Below, piece by piece: positions 7,462 through 15,373 of a stretch of 25,668 bases of DNA. A program made the translations under genes and the position numbers. Origin of the DNA: a virus; IMG/VR virus record IMGVR_UViG_3300017971_000713, positions 1 through 25,668 of that record; one strand, written 5' to 3'. The notes beneath the pieces were generated by a model. The model was not told the origin of the DNA. It made no database searches and was given only the letters and a program-made list of their open reading frames with translations. Numbering within the stretch: the stretch's first letter is position 1; every line of letters starts with the position of its first letter.

Positions 7462-8963
7462 TAGACCTCAACCTCGATCATCGGCCAACGTATCTCCCAC
7501 GGATCGGTCTTAAGATCGTCAATTGTGTAATGTCCAGCAAATCGCATTGTCGTCACGGTCTCGCCGCCGTCCGTCAAAGCAAGCTCAACCGGGCCGTCGG
7601 TGATCGCATTTTGAATTATACAAACCACCGGCGTGCCAACACCCCAAACCTCGCCGACCAGCGCGATATTTTCGGCATAATCACTCAGCGCAATTTCAGC
7701 CGCCCGAGCGATATCTGTTCGGTTGCCGTTCGGCGTCGCGACACTGCCAGGCAACGCAAGCGACAACATCGCCGGCGTAAACTCCACAATGCGCGCAGTA
7801 ATCAACGGCACACATCGCAAAACCTGGCGACCGCCGGCCACCGGGCCAGCGCCACCGTCCACACCCTGATCTAGATATGTTGTCTGGATCTCAAATTTGT
7901 TTCCGCCAGCAGTCGCGCCGATACAGACCTCGTCGGCGAGGCCGTAGTTTTTATACACTGCGCCGGCATCAATTATCATACCCTCGGCTGGAACCTTGAC
8001 TGTCACAGCAGGCTCATGGGCGCCAATGCTAACAAGCCCATTGGCATTGGGCCTGTCGTTACCCTCTATGCCGTGGTCGTTATCGGCAAGTATGCTGGTC
8101 GTGCCAGCCGTATATAGTTGACTTGTTTTGTCAATGTTGAGGAAATTCGCGTTGGCGGGGTCAACCGACAGAAAATCGGCGGCACTAATCGGCGTGAGAT
8201 ATCCAGTGTGCGCGCCGATTGTCCCGTCATCATCAGCGCAATTGGTAAACGCAGGCCGATAGCTCCCCATTTTATAAAAAGCGCGCTGCGACGGACTGGC
8301 CGCCATGGCTACGGTATTTTTTATCCGTACTTTTGAATTAGTCCAATTGCTTGCGACAATACAGTTGCCACAGTTGTAAAAGCTACAGTTCTGCACGTCC
8401 CAATAGCCGGCCAAACCGTTGTAGTCGGTAATATACCCACGAAACAGCCTGTTAAATTTACAATTAAGAATCAGCGCGGACGAAGCGGCGTTGACATATG
8501 TGTTAAGGCCCGTAGCTTTGCTCGACACATCTAATGTGCCGTCAAAATAACAATCTTCCACCAATATCGTCGCAGGGGCGTAGTCGGCCCGGAGGTGCAA
8601 CAAAATATCAGTATAGTTGTCCAAACACCGAAACCCCAAATCGCGTATGACCAAATTGCCCTTGACAATCATGTGCCGACGCGCCACGCCGGTCGGGAGT
8701 CCGATATAATTCATGGCCGCAGGATTTCCGTCGTGTCCGGCGATCCCGCAAATCGCAAGAGTATAACTACCCGCATAGATCTCTGGCGGGGTCAAAGACG
8801 CACCCGTTTCGGTCGTATGGGCATTTGCAGCACAAGTATTCTGCAGCGTAATGTCCTGCGTAAACGGGACAGGGGGCGTCACCGTATAAATGCCAGCCAA
8901 ATATGCCAGCGCAGAGCCAAGCGAAGTGTATGTTTCGCCGGGGCCAAAATTAATGGTTATCAC
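7461..8963 (-). CDS. Right-handed beta-helix protein fused to a tail-tube-like domain
   Basis: This is a 500-aa protein. I chose GTG 8963 (GTGA overlap with the preceding stop, GTGGGG upstream) rather than the longer in-frame extension, which lies within the previous gene. Residues 1-318 form a pectin-lyase-like parallel beta-helix: a repeated pattern of short strands such as LVIRDLGFRCLD, ILVEDCYFDG, LILNCKFNRL and VQNCSFYNCG, closing with GIEGNDRPNANGLVSIGAHE, a typical end of such domains. Residues 325-500 are a clear paralogue of the tail tube protein at 13967-14527: IDAGAVYKNYG, LALPGS, ALSDY, PVVCII and WEIRWP are shared, with about half of the aligned residues identical by eye. A carbohydrate-binding or -degrading role for the helix is plausible; no catalytic residues can be assigned. 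Confidence 0.88.
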   Translation of the reverse strand: MITINFGPGETYTSLGSALAYLAGIYTVTPPVPFTQDITLQNTCAANAHTTETGASLTPPEIYAGSYTLAICGIAGHDGNPAAMNYIGLPTGVARRHMIVKGNLVIRDLGFRCLDNYTDILLHLRADYAPATILVEDCYFDGTLDVSSKATGLNTYVNAASSALILNCKFNRLFRGYITDYNGLAGYWDVQNCSFYNCGNCIVASNWTNSKVRIKNTVAMAASPSQRAFYKMGSYRPAFTNCADDDGTIGAHTGYLTPISAADFLSVDPANANFLNIDKTSQLYTAGTTSILADNDHGIEGNDRPNANGLVSIGAHEPAVTVKVPAEGMIIDAGAVYKNYGLADEVCIGATAGGNKFEIQTTYLDQGVDGGAGPVAGGRQVLRCVPLITARIVEFTPAMLSLALPGSVATPNGNRTDIARAAEIALSDYAENIALVGEVWGVGTPVVCIIQNAITDGPVELALTDGGETVTTMRFAGHYTIDDLKTDPWEIRWPMIEVEV

Positions 8964-10147
8964 AGCGGCCCCACGATCGTCAGCACATCCTCGCGACTCA
9001 TATACACCTGGCCGCAGCAAGCGCCGGCAATGTCCCGCAGGCAATCAAACACACTTTTGCGTTCAAACCAAGCCCACTCAATTTCGTAGTCGTGCAGCGC
9101 AGCCGCAATCGACCACGACAGATCAGGCATAAGACCCTGGGCATATGTCAATACGTCCTCGGCCAAATCGTACAGGTCAATGTCGTGGTATACGTCGCTG
9201 GACGTATAAATCATTTTCCGCAAGCGATCCATCCGGTCGCGCGCGGCAGTCCCCGCGTGTGTGCCGCTCAGCGGCACGTCCCAATCACCAGACCAAAACG
9301 TGCCAAGCGCCGCGTATTCGATAGAGCCGTCAGGCAAAACAAAGCCAAGCTCGGCGACGATTTTGCGACCCGCTTTAATAACCGTGTAAAGAAGGCTGTC
9401 CGTGTTTCCTGGAAAAAATCTGTCATCAACATTCTGCAAACGCAAATCAAGTTCGTTCGCCGATATGTTGCCAACGGGAAGCGACCCGTCCGAAAGCTCC
9501 CGCTCCTCCTGCAGATTAAGACTCAAAATATCGTCGGTGTAAACCTCGACAACCTCAGTATACACCTCGACTATTTTTACAACCCGGCTCGCCGCCGACC
9601 ATTTCGATATCGCCAAGCGCATCTCGGTAACGCTGTTGTATGGCGTCGACAGATCCAGCACCCACTCGACCGCGGCGTTCCCCGTAACAGTTTCAGTGTG
9701 TAGCAACGTCACGCCGTTATACAGCGTGATCGTAAAATCAACCGGGTATTCAGCGTATTTATCGTCGCCGACAACACGCAGGCGATTCACCGGGCGCGCG
9801 TCCCATGTGACGGTTAGCGTCGGATACGGGGCGCCCCATACAGCAGACCCGTCGCACCGGTCCGCGCCCCACCACCCGACCTGATAATCATCATCCTCGC
9901 CGGCGTTCGGCATCGGGTGAAAATCGCCGGTCAATTTGCAGTCCCCTGACAAATGAAACCATTTATACGGCACGGATTCTACTGCGTCGGCAACCTGGTC
10001 GGTATAAGTCACCCGGTTTTCATCATTCGCGCTGGCCGCAATCGACTGGTCAATGTCCTGGTCGGTCCAGGTAACAGTAACCCTGGCGCGCGGGTCGCGT
10101 ATCGTGGCCGTCGCAGCCGCAGTGTAATCCGCCGAAACCGACAGCAT
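8960..10147 (-). CDS. Tail-tip hub protein, probable N-terminal half
   Basis: This 395-aa protein starts at ATG 10147, overlapping the preceding stop (TGATG) with GAGGT upstream; a TTG one codon earlier is less likely. Residues 1-200 are beta-rich (RVTVTWTDQDID, LTVTWDARPVNRLRVVGDD). Residues about 225-300 (ELDLRLQNVDDRFFPGNTDS, then IKAGRKIVAELGF) and the end (VFDCLRDIAGACCGQVYMSR, then EDVLTIVG) match the pattern of siphophage tail hub proteins, whose central domain runs on past the equivalent of VLTIVG. Here the frame stops four bases into the next gene. It follows a small tail protein and the tape measure, as tail-tip genes do. Confidence 0.75.
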   Translation of the reverse strand: MLSVSADYTAAATATIRDPRARVTVTWTDQDIDQSIAASANDENRVTYTDQVADAVESVPYKWFHLSGDCKLTGDFHPMPNAGEDDDYQVGWWGADRCDGSAVWGAPYPTLTVTWDARPVNRLRVVGDDKYAEYPVDFTITLYNGVTLLHTETVTGNAAVEWVLDLSTPYNSVTEMRLAISKWSAASRVVKIVEVYTEVVEVYTDDILSLNLQEERELSDGSLPVGNISANELDLRLQNVDDRFFPGNTDSLLYTVIKAGRKIVAELGFVLPDGSIEYAALGTFWSGDWDVPLSGTHAGTAARDRMDRLRKMIYTSSDVYHDIDLYDLAEDVLTYAQGLMPDLSWSIAAALHDYEIEWAWFERKSVFDCLRDIAGACCGQVYMSREDVLTIVGPL

Positions 10148-10551
10148 CAAACCTCATCCAGCGTAATAGACACGTTTTCCCACATACCGCCGTCAGACAA
10201 CAGCATGCGCGTTTTTTCCACCGGCTGCATCAAAACCGTATACCGCTCCACACCGTCCCAGGAATCGTATTCGCTGGTCGTGGTCGTGGAGCCCTCGTAC
10301 CACACCGTAAGCTCAAGCTCGGCGTCCGCATTGTATAAATCCTCAATCGGGCGCAGGTTCCGACTTGTGATCGACGAGTAGCTGATCGTGAAGCGCTTTT
10401 TCACTGCGATCACATCCCGGACCAGCGTGCCCTGCGAAGTACGGTCCTCGCGGTGCAGCTCAATGTCTGCCTCGCTGTACTTGCGGCCATACGGCGTTAG
10501 CAGTCGCGGCGTACCGCCTACAATCCCGAGATAAATATCGCCGGCCGCCAT
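10147..10551 (-). CDS. Small tail-tip protein downstream of the tape measure
   Basis: This 134-aa protein starts at ATG 10551 (TAATG overlap with the tape measure stop, GGAGGGG upstream). Its sequence is beta-rich and polar, with RFTISYSSITSRNLRPIEDL in the middle and a short Thr run (STTTTSEYD) before the last strands. Position and size between tape measure and hub are those of a distal-tail or tail-assembly protein, but no family motif is certain. The C-terminus ends in VSITLDEV. Confidence 0.65.
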   Translation of the reverse strand: MAAGDIYLGIVGGTPRLLTPYGRKYSEADIELHREDRTSQGTLVRDVIAVKKRFTISYSSITSRNLRPIEDLYNADAELELTVWYEGSTTTTSEYDSWDGVERYTVLMQPVEKTRMLLSDGGMWENVSITLDEV

Positions 10552-13190
10552 TAGTTGCCCCTCCGTTGATCCTCGCCGATCCTGATGTCCCGCAACCGTC
10601 GCTCAAGCATTTTCAGACCAAAATTGTCGGCAATCAGCGTGCCGATATGCAGATGCACCGCACGGCCGCCAGCAGGCCCGCCAGCAGTCGCAAACGCCAC
10701 CGCTGGCACAGTCTCAGCCCTGGCAGTTTCGCCGCCCTGGCGAGGCTCAGGAAGGCTTATTTCGCTAAGGCGCCGCGTCAGTGCCTCAGCCAACGCCTCG
10801 GCGCCTGTCCGCATCGGCAGCACCAGCTCATCATCACGGCCCTCGCCCACAAGCGCCGTCGTGCCGCCACGGCCGCCGCGGATCAGACCGCCCTCCGCCA
10901 ACGCCGGCAAAGGCTTCGAGGCAATCAGCGCGACCTGCGCCGCGCCAAGGACACCCATGAGGACCGCCATCACGATCCCAAGAGGAAAGCCGAGTGTAAG
11001 GGCTTTAGAAACAGCCTGCGCCGTGTTGATTATTGCCCCGAATATCGCCGCAGCCTTGTCCCGCTTTGCCTGTTCGCGGGCCAGTTTTCGCCGTTCCTTG
11101 TCTGCCTGTTCGTCAATTGCCTTTTTTTTCGCCGCCTTTTCCTCTTCACTCAGGACCGACGCGTCGATAGCCGCCTTCTCGCGCTCGACGCGCTGGTCAA
11201 TTTCGGCCAGATGGTTTTCGGTCGACATCCGGCCCAGCTCCGCGATCTGACCGATCACAGACTGCGCGGTCGAAAGCCAGTCGTCGAAGGATTCACGCCG
11301 TATTTGCCGCTCTAACTCGGCATAATACTGCAAGATTGCCAGCCGTTCGGCGCCAAGCTCATCCGCCTTCTGCAGTGCATCCTGTTTTTCCTGCTCTAAT
11401 ATCTGCAGCCGTGTGCCGGTCATGCCCAGCAACGCCAAAGTATATCCGCGTTGATACTCGGTTGCCGCATCGGCAACCGCCTTGGCCTTTTCGGCGGCTT
11501 TTTTTCGCTCCTCTTCAGCCAACTCCTCGCGCCGCGCCGCATAAACCAGCCGAATCGCAAACGTGTCGGCCTCGATTGCCTCGGCCTGCGCAATCGCCTC
11601 GCGCTCCTCCATGTCCAATATCTGCAACCTGGTCCCGACCTGTTCGGCCAGTTTGCGGGTCCAATCGGCCTCAAACTCCTCGCGAGTCTGAGCCAACTTC
11701 ACAACCTCGGCGGCTTCTTTTTTCAACGCGGCGATCTGCTCTTCGGTGAGCTTTGTTTGCTCAACCGTTGCGGCAGCAACTGCCTGCGCGCCCTTGGCCG
11801 CGGTCGCCAGGCCCCGGCCCATCTCAAATACGCCGCCACGCACAGCATGCGAAATCTCTACCAGCCGCGCCAACTTTTCCTGCAGGTCGCCCTCAACTAC
11901 ATAGCCCAACTCGCGCGCCTGCTCGGCCAAAGCGTCAAAATCCGCGCCCAGGAGTGCCTGAGCGGCGGCCTCGTCGGACAGCGCCGCAGCATTGTCCCGG
12001 ATTTTTTTTGTGAGCGCATCCACCCCGGCAGTAAATTTCTTTACCCCGGCCTGTTCAACAGTCTGGACCGTAAAAGCGTCGTGTTCTGCTCGCAGCGTCT
12101 GATACGCCTTGACCGCCCCGTATATCGCCGCCGCAAATACCCCCACAGCCACCGCGGCGGCGATATACGGATTCGCCAGCATCGCAGCGTTAAGCTTCAG
12201 CGTCGCGCTTTTTACCAGCGCGATAGCAGGCCCAAGGATTTTGAACGCAGATATCAGCTTTCCGATAACCAAGACCAGCGGGCCGGCGGCCGCAAGCATC
12301 GCCCCGAACACAACTATATTTTTTCTCGCGCCCGAGCTCAACCCGCCGAACCACTCGACCAAACGCTGCACCGTCGGCAAAAGCCGATCCCGCAGCGTCG
12401 CCGTGACCTGCAGCGCAATCGGCAGGAACGCCTGGCCAAATTTCGCAGTGAGGTCTGCAACCTCGGCCTTAAATATCCGCGTCTGATTCGCAAGCCCATC
12501 CTGCGTCCGCGCAAAATCACCCTGCGCCGTCGTGGTCTGCGCCATAATCTCGGCCGAGGCGGCCAGGACTTTTTGCTGAGGAGTCAGCGCGTCTTTTGTG
12601 GTCTCAATAATTCCCAGCTTCATCGCCCTGGCCTTGAGCGTCGCATCGTTCAGCAGCACGCCATACCGCCGTATCGGCTCCGATTCCCCGCGCATAGCCG
12701 CGCCGATCGCGACGATTGCCTCCTCCGGAGTTGTATTGTTAAAAGATGCCAGATCGCTCGCCAGCTTCGTAAAATCTGTCGAAAACTTTACCAGATCCCC
12801 GCCGGCCATGCCCGCCGACTTTCCAAATATTGCGAAACTCGCCGCAGCATCCATCGCCTGCGTGCGCGACTGCCCCATACCCGTCGCTGTCGTTTTCGAC
12901 CAAGCCTCAATCTCGCCGGCGGATCCCTCAAATATCTCGCCGACCTTGGCAGTAGTTTCGGCCAGGTCGGAAGCCGCCTGCACCCCCTTGTATGCAGCCG
13001 CTCCCATCGCGACCAAAGGAACCGTAAAAGCGCGGCTCATACTCTTACCGACCGCAGCAACCCGCTTCCCCATACGGTCAATCGACCGCTCAAGCTTCCG
13101 CGCGTCTTTGTCGATCGTGGCGAGCTGCTTTTCTACAAGCCCGACGCCCTCGATCCCGAGCTTCCCGACCAGCGCAAACAACTCACGCAT
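10551..13190 (-). CDS. Tape measure protein
   Basis: This 879-aa protein sets tail length and is later extruded or released at infection. The start is ATG 13190, overlapping the chaperone frame by 8 bp. Residues 20-60 are coiled coil. Residues about 55-260 resemble the TP901-type tape-measure core (SFNNTTPEEAIVAIGAAMRG). Hydrophobic segments lie at about 291-325 and 341-360. A long Ala/Glu/Lys coiled coil covers 370-715, another hydrophobic stretch lies near 730-755, and the end has LAEGGLIRGGRGGTTALVGE followed by ELVLPM, a common tape-measure tail. Within the coiled coil, two copies of a 38-residue unit start at GTRLQIL (519 and 592). By the usual ruler of about 1.5 angstrom per residue the tail would be roughly 130 nm. 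Confidence 0.95.
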   Translation of the reverse strand: MRELFALVGKLGIEGVGLVEKQLATIDKDARKLERSIDRMGKRVAAVGKSMSRAFTVPLVAMGAAAYKGVQAASDLAETTAKVGEIFEGSAGEIEAWSKTTATGMGQSRTQAMDAAASFAIFGKSAGMAGGDLVKFSTDFTKLASDLASFNNTTPEEAIVAIGAAMRGESEPIRRYGVLLNDATLKARAMKLGIIETTKDALTPQQKVLAASAEIMAQTTTAQGDFARTQDGLANQTRIFKAEVADLTAKFGQAFLPIALQVTATLRDRLLPTVQRLVEWFGGLSSGARKNIVVFGAMLAAAGPLVLVIGKLISAFKILGPAIALVKSATLKLNAAMLANPYIAAAVAVGVFAAAIYGAVKAYQTLRAEHDAFTVQTVEQAGVKKFTAGVDALTKKIRDNAAALSDEAAAQALLGADFDALAEQARELGYVVEGDLQEKLARLVEISHAVRGGVFEMGRGLATAAKGAQAVAAATVEQTKLTEEQIAALKKEAAEVVKLAQTREEFEADWTRKLAEQVGTRLQILDMEEREAIAQAEAIEADTFAIRLVYAARREELAEEERKKAAEKAKAVADAATEYQRGYTLALLGMTGTRLQILEQEKQDALQKADELGAERLAILQYYAELERQIRRESFDDWLSTAQSVIGQIAELGRMSTENHLAEIDQRVEREKAAIDASVLSEEEKAAKKKAIDEQADKERRKLAREQAKRDKAAAIFGAIINTAQAVSKALTLGFPLGIVMAVLMGVLGAAQVALIASKPLPALAEGGLIRGGRGGTTALVGEGRDDELVLPMRTGAEALAEALTRRLSEISLPEPRQGGETARAETVPAVAFATAGGPAGGRAVHLHIGTLIADNFGLKMLERRLRDIRIGEDQRRGN

Positions 13191-13575
13191 GCCGCACCCG
13201 CTTTCTGCGCCGCTGGGTCGCGCGGTCCAGCCGTGAAATCCGCGCCGCCGTACTCAATGCCCGACTCACCACTGCGGCTTTTTCCGTTGCGCTCATCGGT
13301 TTTTCTCGCTCATGCAGCCCCAGGCTGCGGAGATATTCGCCAAAGCTTTTTTTTTGTCCCGCCCCGAGCTGCCAGGCAGTAAAGGATGCCGCGACAAGCG
13401 ACTGCCTTTCGGACTCAACTCTCTGCTCAGCGACATACTCAGCGGCCTGCGCATACTCACCAACTCCCCACAAGCCAAGACTTGCCATCGACAGCCGATA
13501 GTGACCAGTTACGCGCCGGAGCCTGATCGCAGCGGCGTCACGGACCGCGGCATCGACCTGTATAGGCTCCAGCAC
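13183..13575 (-). CDS. Tail assembly chaperone, -1 frame extension (gpT-like)
   Basis: This frame encodes about 130 aa to a TGA 8 bp inside the tape measure gene. Its only upstream start is GTG 13575 without a convincing ribosome site. A stop lies just before the T7 run in this frame, so it is best explained as the C-terminal part of a -1 frameshift product of the gene at 13509-13910, as in lambda gpG/gpGT. The fusion would be 242 aa (110 + 132). The sequence has an aromatic middle (HYRLSMASLGLWGVGEYAQA) and a strongly basic end (RLDRATQRRRKRVRH). The chaperone coats the tape measure during tail assembly and is absent from the finished virion. Confidence 0.85.
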   Translation of the reverse strand: MLEPIQVDAAVRDAAAIRLRRVTGHYRLSMASLGLWGVGEYAQAAEYVAEQRVESERQSLVAASFTAWQLGAGQKKSFGEYLRSLGLHEREKPMSATEKAAVVSRALSTAARISRLDRATQRRRKRVRHA

Positions 13576-13910
13576 GTAGTAAAAAAATCCCGTGCATCCT
13601 CAGAATGTACCAGATTGTCGATTACCGCCGGAAGCGCGGCGGGCGGCATTGCCTCAAATGCCTCGCGGCTTAATCCACACAACGAAGCCAGCCAGTCGAT
13701 CGTCGGCTCAAATACCGCATCGTAGCAGGCCATTACAATGCGCAGACCTATCTGTGCGATGTCGACGTCTTCGCCTGTTCCGGCCCCCTTTTTTCCGCGA
13801 GTCGACGCAATCACCCGCACCAACTCTCCGGCATTGTCGCCGAGATGACGCAGCAATCGTGTGACCAGTATCACGTCCGCCATTGTTAGCCGCCGTATAG
13901 TGATGTCCAT
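13509..13910 (-). CDS. Tail assembly chaperone, short form (gpG-like)
   Basis: This 133-aa protein starts at ATG 13910 behind GCGGGGGATT; the TTG at 13922 is disfavoured. It lies between the tail tube and tape measure genes, the fixed place of the gpG-type chaperone. The protein is mostly helical (LTMADVILVTRLLRHLGDNA) with a C-terminal region SEDARDFFTTCWSLYR. The two Phe codons (TTT TTT) form the slippery site: normal decoding continues to RSGSGA and stops, while a -1 slip enters the overlapping frame. The short product should be the more abundant. Confidence 0.85.
   Translation of the reverse strand: MDITIRRLTMADVILVTRLLRHLGDNAGELVRVIASTRGKKGAGTGEDVDIAQIGLRIVMACYDAVFEPTIDWLASLCGLSREAFEAMPPAALPAVIDNLVHSEDARDFFTTCWSLYRSMPRSVTPLRSGSGA
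13516..13587 (-). promoter_or_regulatory. Programmed -1 frameshift site with downstream stem
   Basis: On the minus strand a T TTT TTT heptamer (13587-13581) allows both tRNA-Phe to re-pair one base back. After an 8-nt spacer (ACTACGTG), CTGGAGCCT (13572-13564) can pair with AGGCTCCGG (13524-13516), a 9-bp stem with one G-U pair. Its 39-nt loop contains a smaller GCGG/CCGC stem. A slippery site, a short spacer and a stem are the three classic parts of a -1 frameshift signal, and they lie exactly where the two chaperone frames overlap. All pairings are read directly; efficiency is unknown. Confidence 0.88.
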
Positions 13911-13928
13911 AATCCCCCGCAAGGTTAG

Positions 13929-13952
13929 GCGCGGCCGGTTGCCCGGCCGCGC
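13929..13952 (-). terminator. GC-rich hairpin with GCAA tetraloop after the tail tube gene
   Basis: The minus strand reads GCGCGGCCGG, then GCAA, then CCGGCCGCGC: a perfect 10-bp stem closed by a GNRA-type tetraloop. It sits between the tail tube stop (13967) and the chaperone ribosome site. There is no U tract, so it is not a full intrinsic terminator. It could be an attenuating pause or an mRNA 3'-end stabiliser that keeps tail tube mRNA above chaperone mRNA. Confidence 0.75.
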
Positions 13953-13966
13953 TGTTACACCAGACC

Positions 13967-14527
13967 TCAGTCCTCAGTCGTCACGTCGGGCCACCGGATT
14001 TCCCAGGGCTCGGCATCCAGCGCGTCCGGATCAAAGTGCGCCGTAAACGTCACCGCCGCTACCGCCTCTTCGTTGTCCGCCAGGGCGATCTCAAGATTGC
14101 CGTCTGCAATAACATTTTCGATAATGCAGACGACAGGATCGTTGCTTCCGGCAACCTCGCCGACAATCGCGATATTGGTGTTGTAGTCACTCAGCGCCAA
14201 CGTAAGAGCGCGAGTAATCACCGTATAGTCGCCGTCGACAGCGGAAGCCGAGCCCGGCAACGCCAGACCCAGGATCGTTTCGGTGAACTCTACAAAATTC
14301 GCGACGATTTTCGCGTTCACGCGAGTAATTCGCCGCGAGCCTTTGACCGGTCCCTTTGCCCCATCCACCGGCATTTCCCGATACTCGGTTTCGATCGTAA
14401 ACGTATTCCCGCCACGCGTCGCACCAAGCAGCAGCTCGCCGGTTTCGCCGTAGTTTTTGTATACCGCGCCAGCGTCGATCACCATGCGCCGGTAACTTTC
14501 TACGGTGACTCCGTGTTGTCTTGACAT
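13967..14527 (-). CDS. Major tail (tube) protein
   Basis: This 186-aa protein starts at ATG 14527 behind a full AGGAGGG site; the longer frame is only an upstream extension. MVIDAGAVYKNYG (15-27), LLGATRGGNTFTIETEYR (33-50) and VDGAKGPVKGSRR (54-66) match the well-known pattern of siphophage major tail proteins, where a GA-GP-KG loop follows strand 3. LALPGS (88-93) and a C-terminal WEIRWP complete it. It polymerises as the tail tube, so strong expression is expected and fits the strong ribosome site. The gene at 7461-8963 carries a second copy of this domain. A hairpin follows the stop. Confidence 0.9.
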   Translation of the reverse strand: MSRQHGVTVESYRRMVIDAGAVYKNYGETGELLLGATRGGNTFTIETEYREMPVDGAKGPVKGSRRITRVNAKIVANFVEFTETILGLALPGSASAVDGDYTVITRALTLALSDYNTNIAIVGEVAGSNDPVVCIIENVIADGNLEIALADNEEAVAAVTFTAHFDPDALDAEPWEIRWPDVTTED

Positions 14528-14541
14528 TCTACACCCTCCTG

Positions 14542-14964
14542 TTAAAGATTTTCGCTCCACGCACGGCGCCCTGCGCGCGCCGTAAATACGATATTGTAAT
14601 GCCAGCCCCGCGGATCTGATTCAGGGACCGGACCGCCGGACTCGCGAAAAAATCTGATTTTATGATAGCGCGCATGTCCGGTCAGCACCTGATAATCAAG
14701 CAAGTTGTCGATCGCCTGGGCGGCTGCGCGGCCGGTTGTGCGCTTTTCGCCGTATGCCCAAATGTCAATATACACCGTAAATCTGTCCGCGACCAAATGG
14801 CCGCCTTGTTGCTTGTCAATCCGATATGTAATATAGGTTGCCTCAAAAGACAGGTCTTCCGGCGCCTGTTCGGAAAACACTGCAGGCCCGCTGCCGTATG
14901 TTGACAAACAAGCGGCCAAAGTAGAATCGCCGATCAGCGCGGACTGCAAGGCTGATTCAAACAT
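14542..14964 (-). CDS. Tail terminator or completion protein (DUF3168-like)
   Basis: This 140-aa protein starts at ATG 14964, overlapping the gp10-like stop by 8 bp; the extended frame upstream belongs to the neighbour. FESALQSALIGDSTLAACLS at the N-terminus, EATYITYRI in the middle and a late strand YHKIRFF fit the short alpha/beta fold of tail completion proteins (DUF3168 type). These cap the tail tube at the neck and lie between the gp10-like gene and the tube gene, as here. Confidence 0.75.
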   Translation of the reverse strand: MFESALQSALIGDSTLAACLSTYGSGPAVFSEQAPEDLSFEATYITYRIDKQQGGHLVADRFTVYIDIWAYGEKRTTGRAAAQAIDNLLDYQVLTGHARYHKIRFFRESGGPVPESDPRGWHYNIVFTARAGRRAWSENL

Positions 14965-15373
14965 AGTCCGTCCAAGGCTCGCCAAATATCCGCTCCACAG
15001 CGGGAGACTCCTCGCGAAGCGTCGGCACAAAAAACGGACGCGCCGCAACGTGACCAGCCGACGCTCCGGTTTTTTTTACTATCCGATCACGCGTGCCGAA
15101 CTCCAACAAGTGAGCATGGTGCGCCGGAGCGCGAAACCCCACCAAAGCCGTGTCGGCATCGACAACCGTATACGCAATTCCTTTTCGCAGGCGGCCTGAT
15201 TGCTTTCCAGGAGGCGCGCCTGCCAATGATACACCAACCCGATTTACCTTGTCCCCCAGAGCCTTTCGCACATGCTTCGCCGCGGCAAGCACGCGCTTGC
15301 GCTCAGCCTTGCGAATATCGCGCGTAACTTCGCCTAGATATGACCGATACACTGTGCCAATTGCGCGATTCAC
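14957..15373 (-). CDS. HK97 gp10-like neck/tail-joining protein
   Basis: This 138-aa protein starts at GTG 15373 (GTGA overlap, AGAGGTG upstream). A basic helical N-terminus (DIRKAERKRVLAAAKHVRKA) is followed by SGRLRKGIAY. The family signature HAHLLEFGT comes next, then ASAGHVAARPFFVPTLREE, in which the EFGT and ARPF/L elements define HK97-gp10 proteins. They help join heads to tails. The order adaptor, gp10, completion protein, tube protein is conserved. Confidence 0.88.
   Translation of the reverse strand: MNRAIGTVYRSYLGEVTRDIRKAERKRVLAAAKHVRKALGDKVNRVGVSLAGAPPGKQSGRLRKGIAYTVVDADTALVGFRAPAHHAHLLEFGTRDRIVKKTGASAGHVAARPFFVPTLREESPAVERIFGEPWTDYV

Noticed and set aside
11451-13382. Long plus-strand open frame (643 codons) opposite the tape measure gene
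   Set aside because: It is an antisense shadow of a GC-rich coding region. Its translation is Arg-, Gln- and His-rich without domain motifs, and the minus-strand tape measure explains the whole stretch.
13183-13575. Independent gene starting at GTG 13575
   Set aside because: There is no convincing ribosome site, and a T7 slippery site with a downstream stem lies just upstream in the overlapping frame, so a -1 frameshift extension is the better reading.
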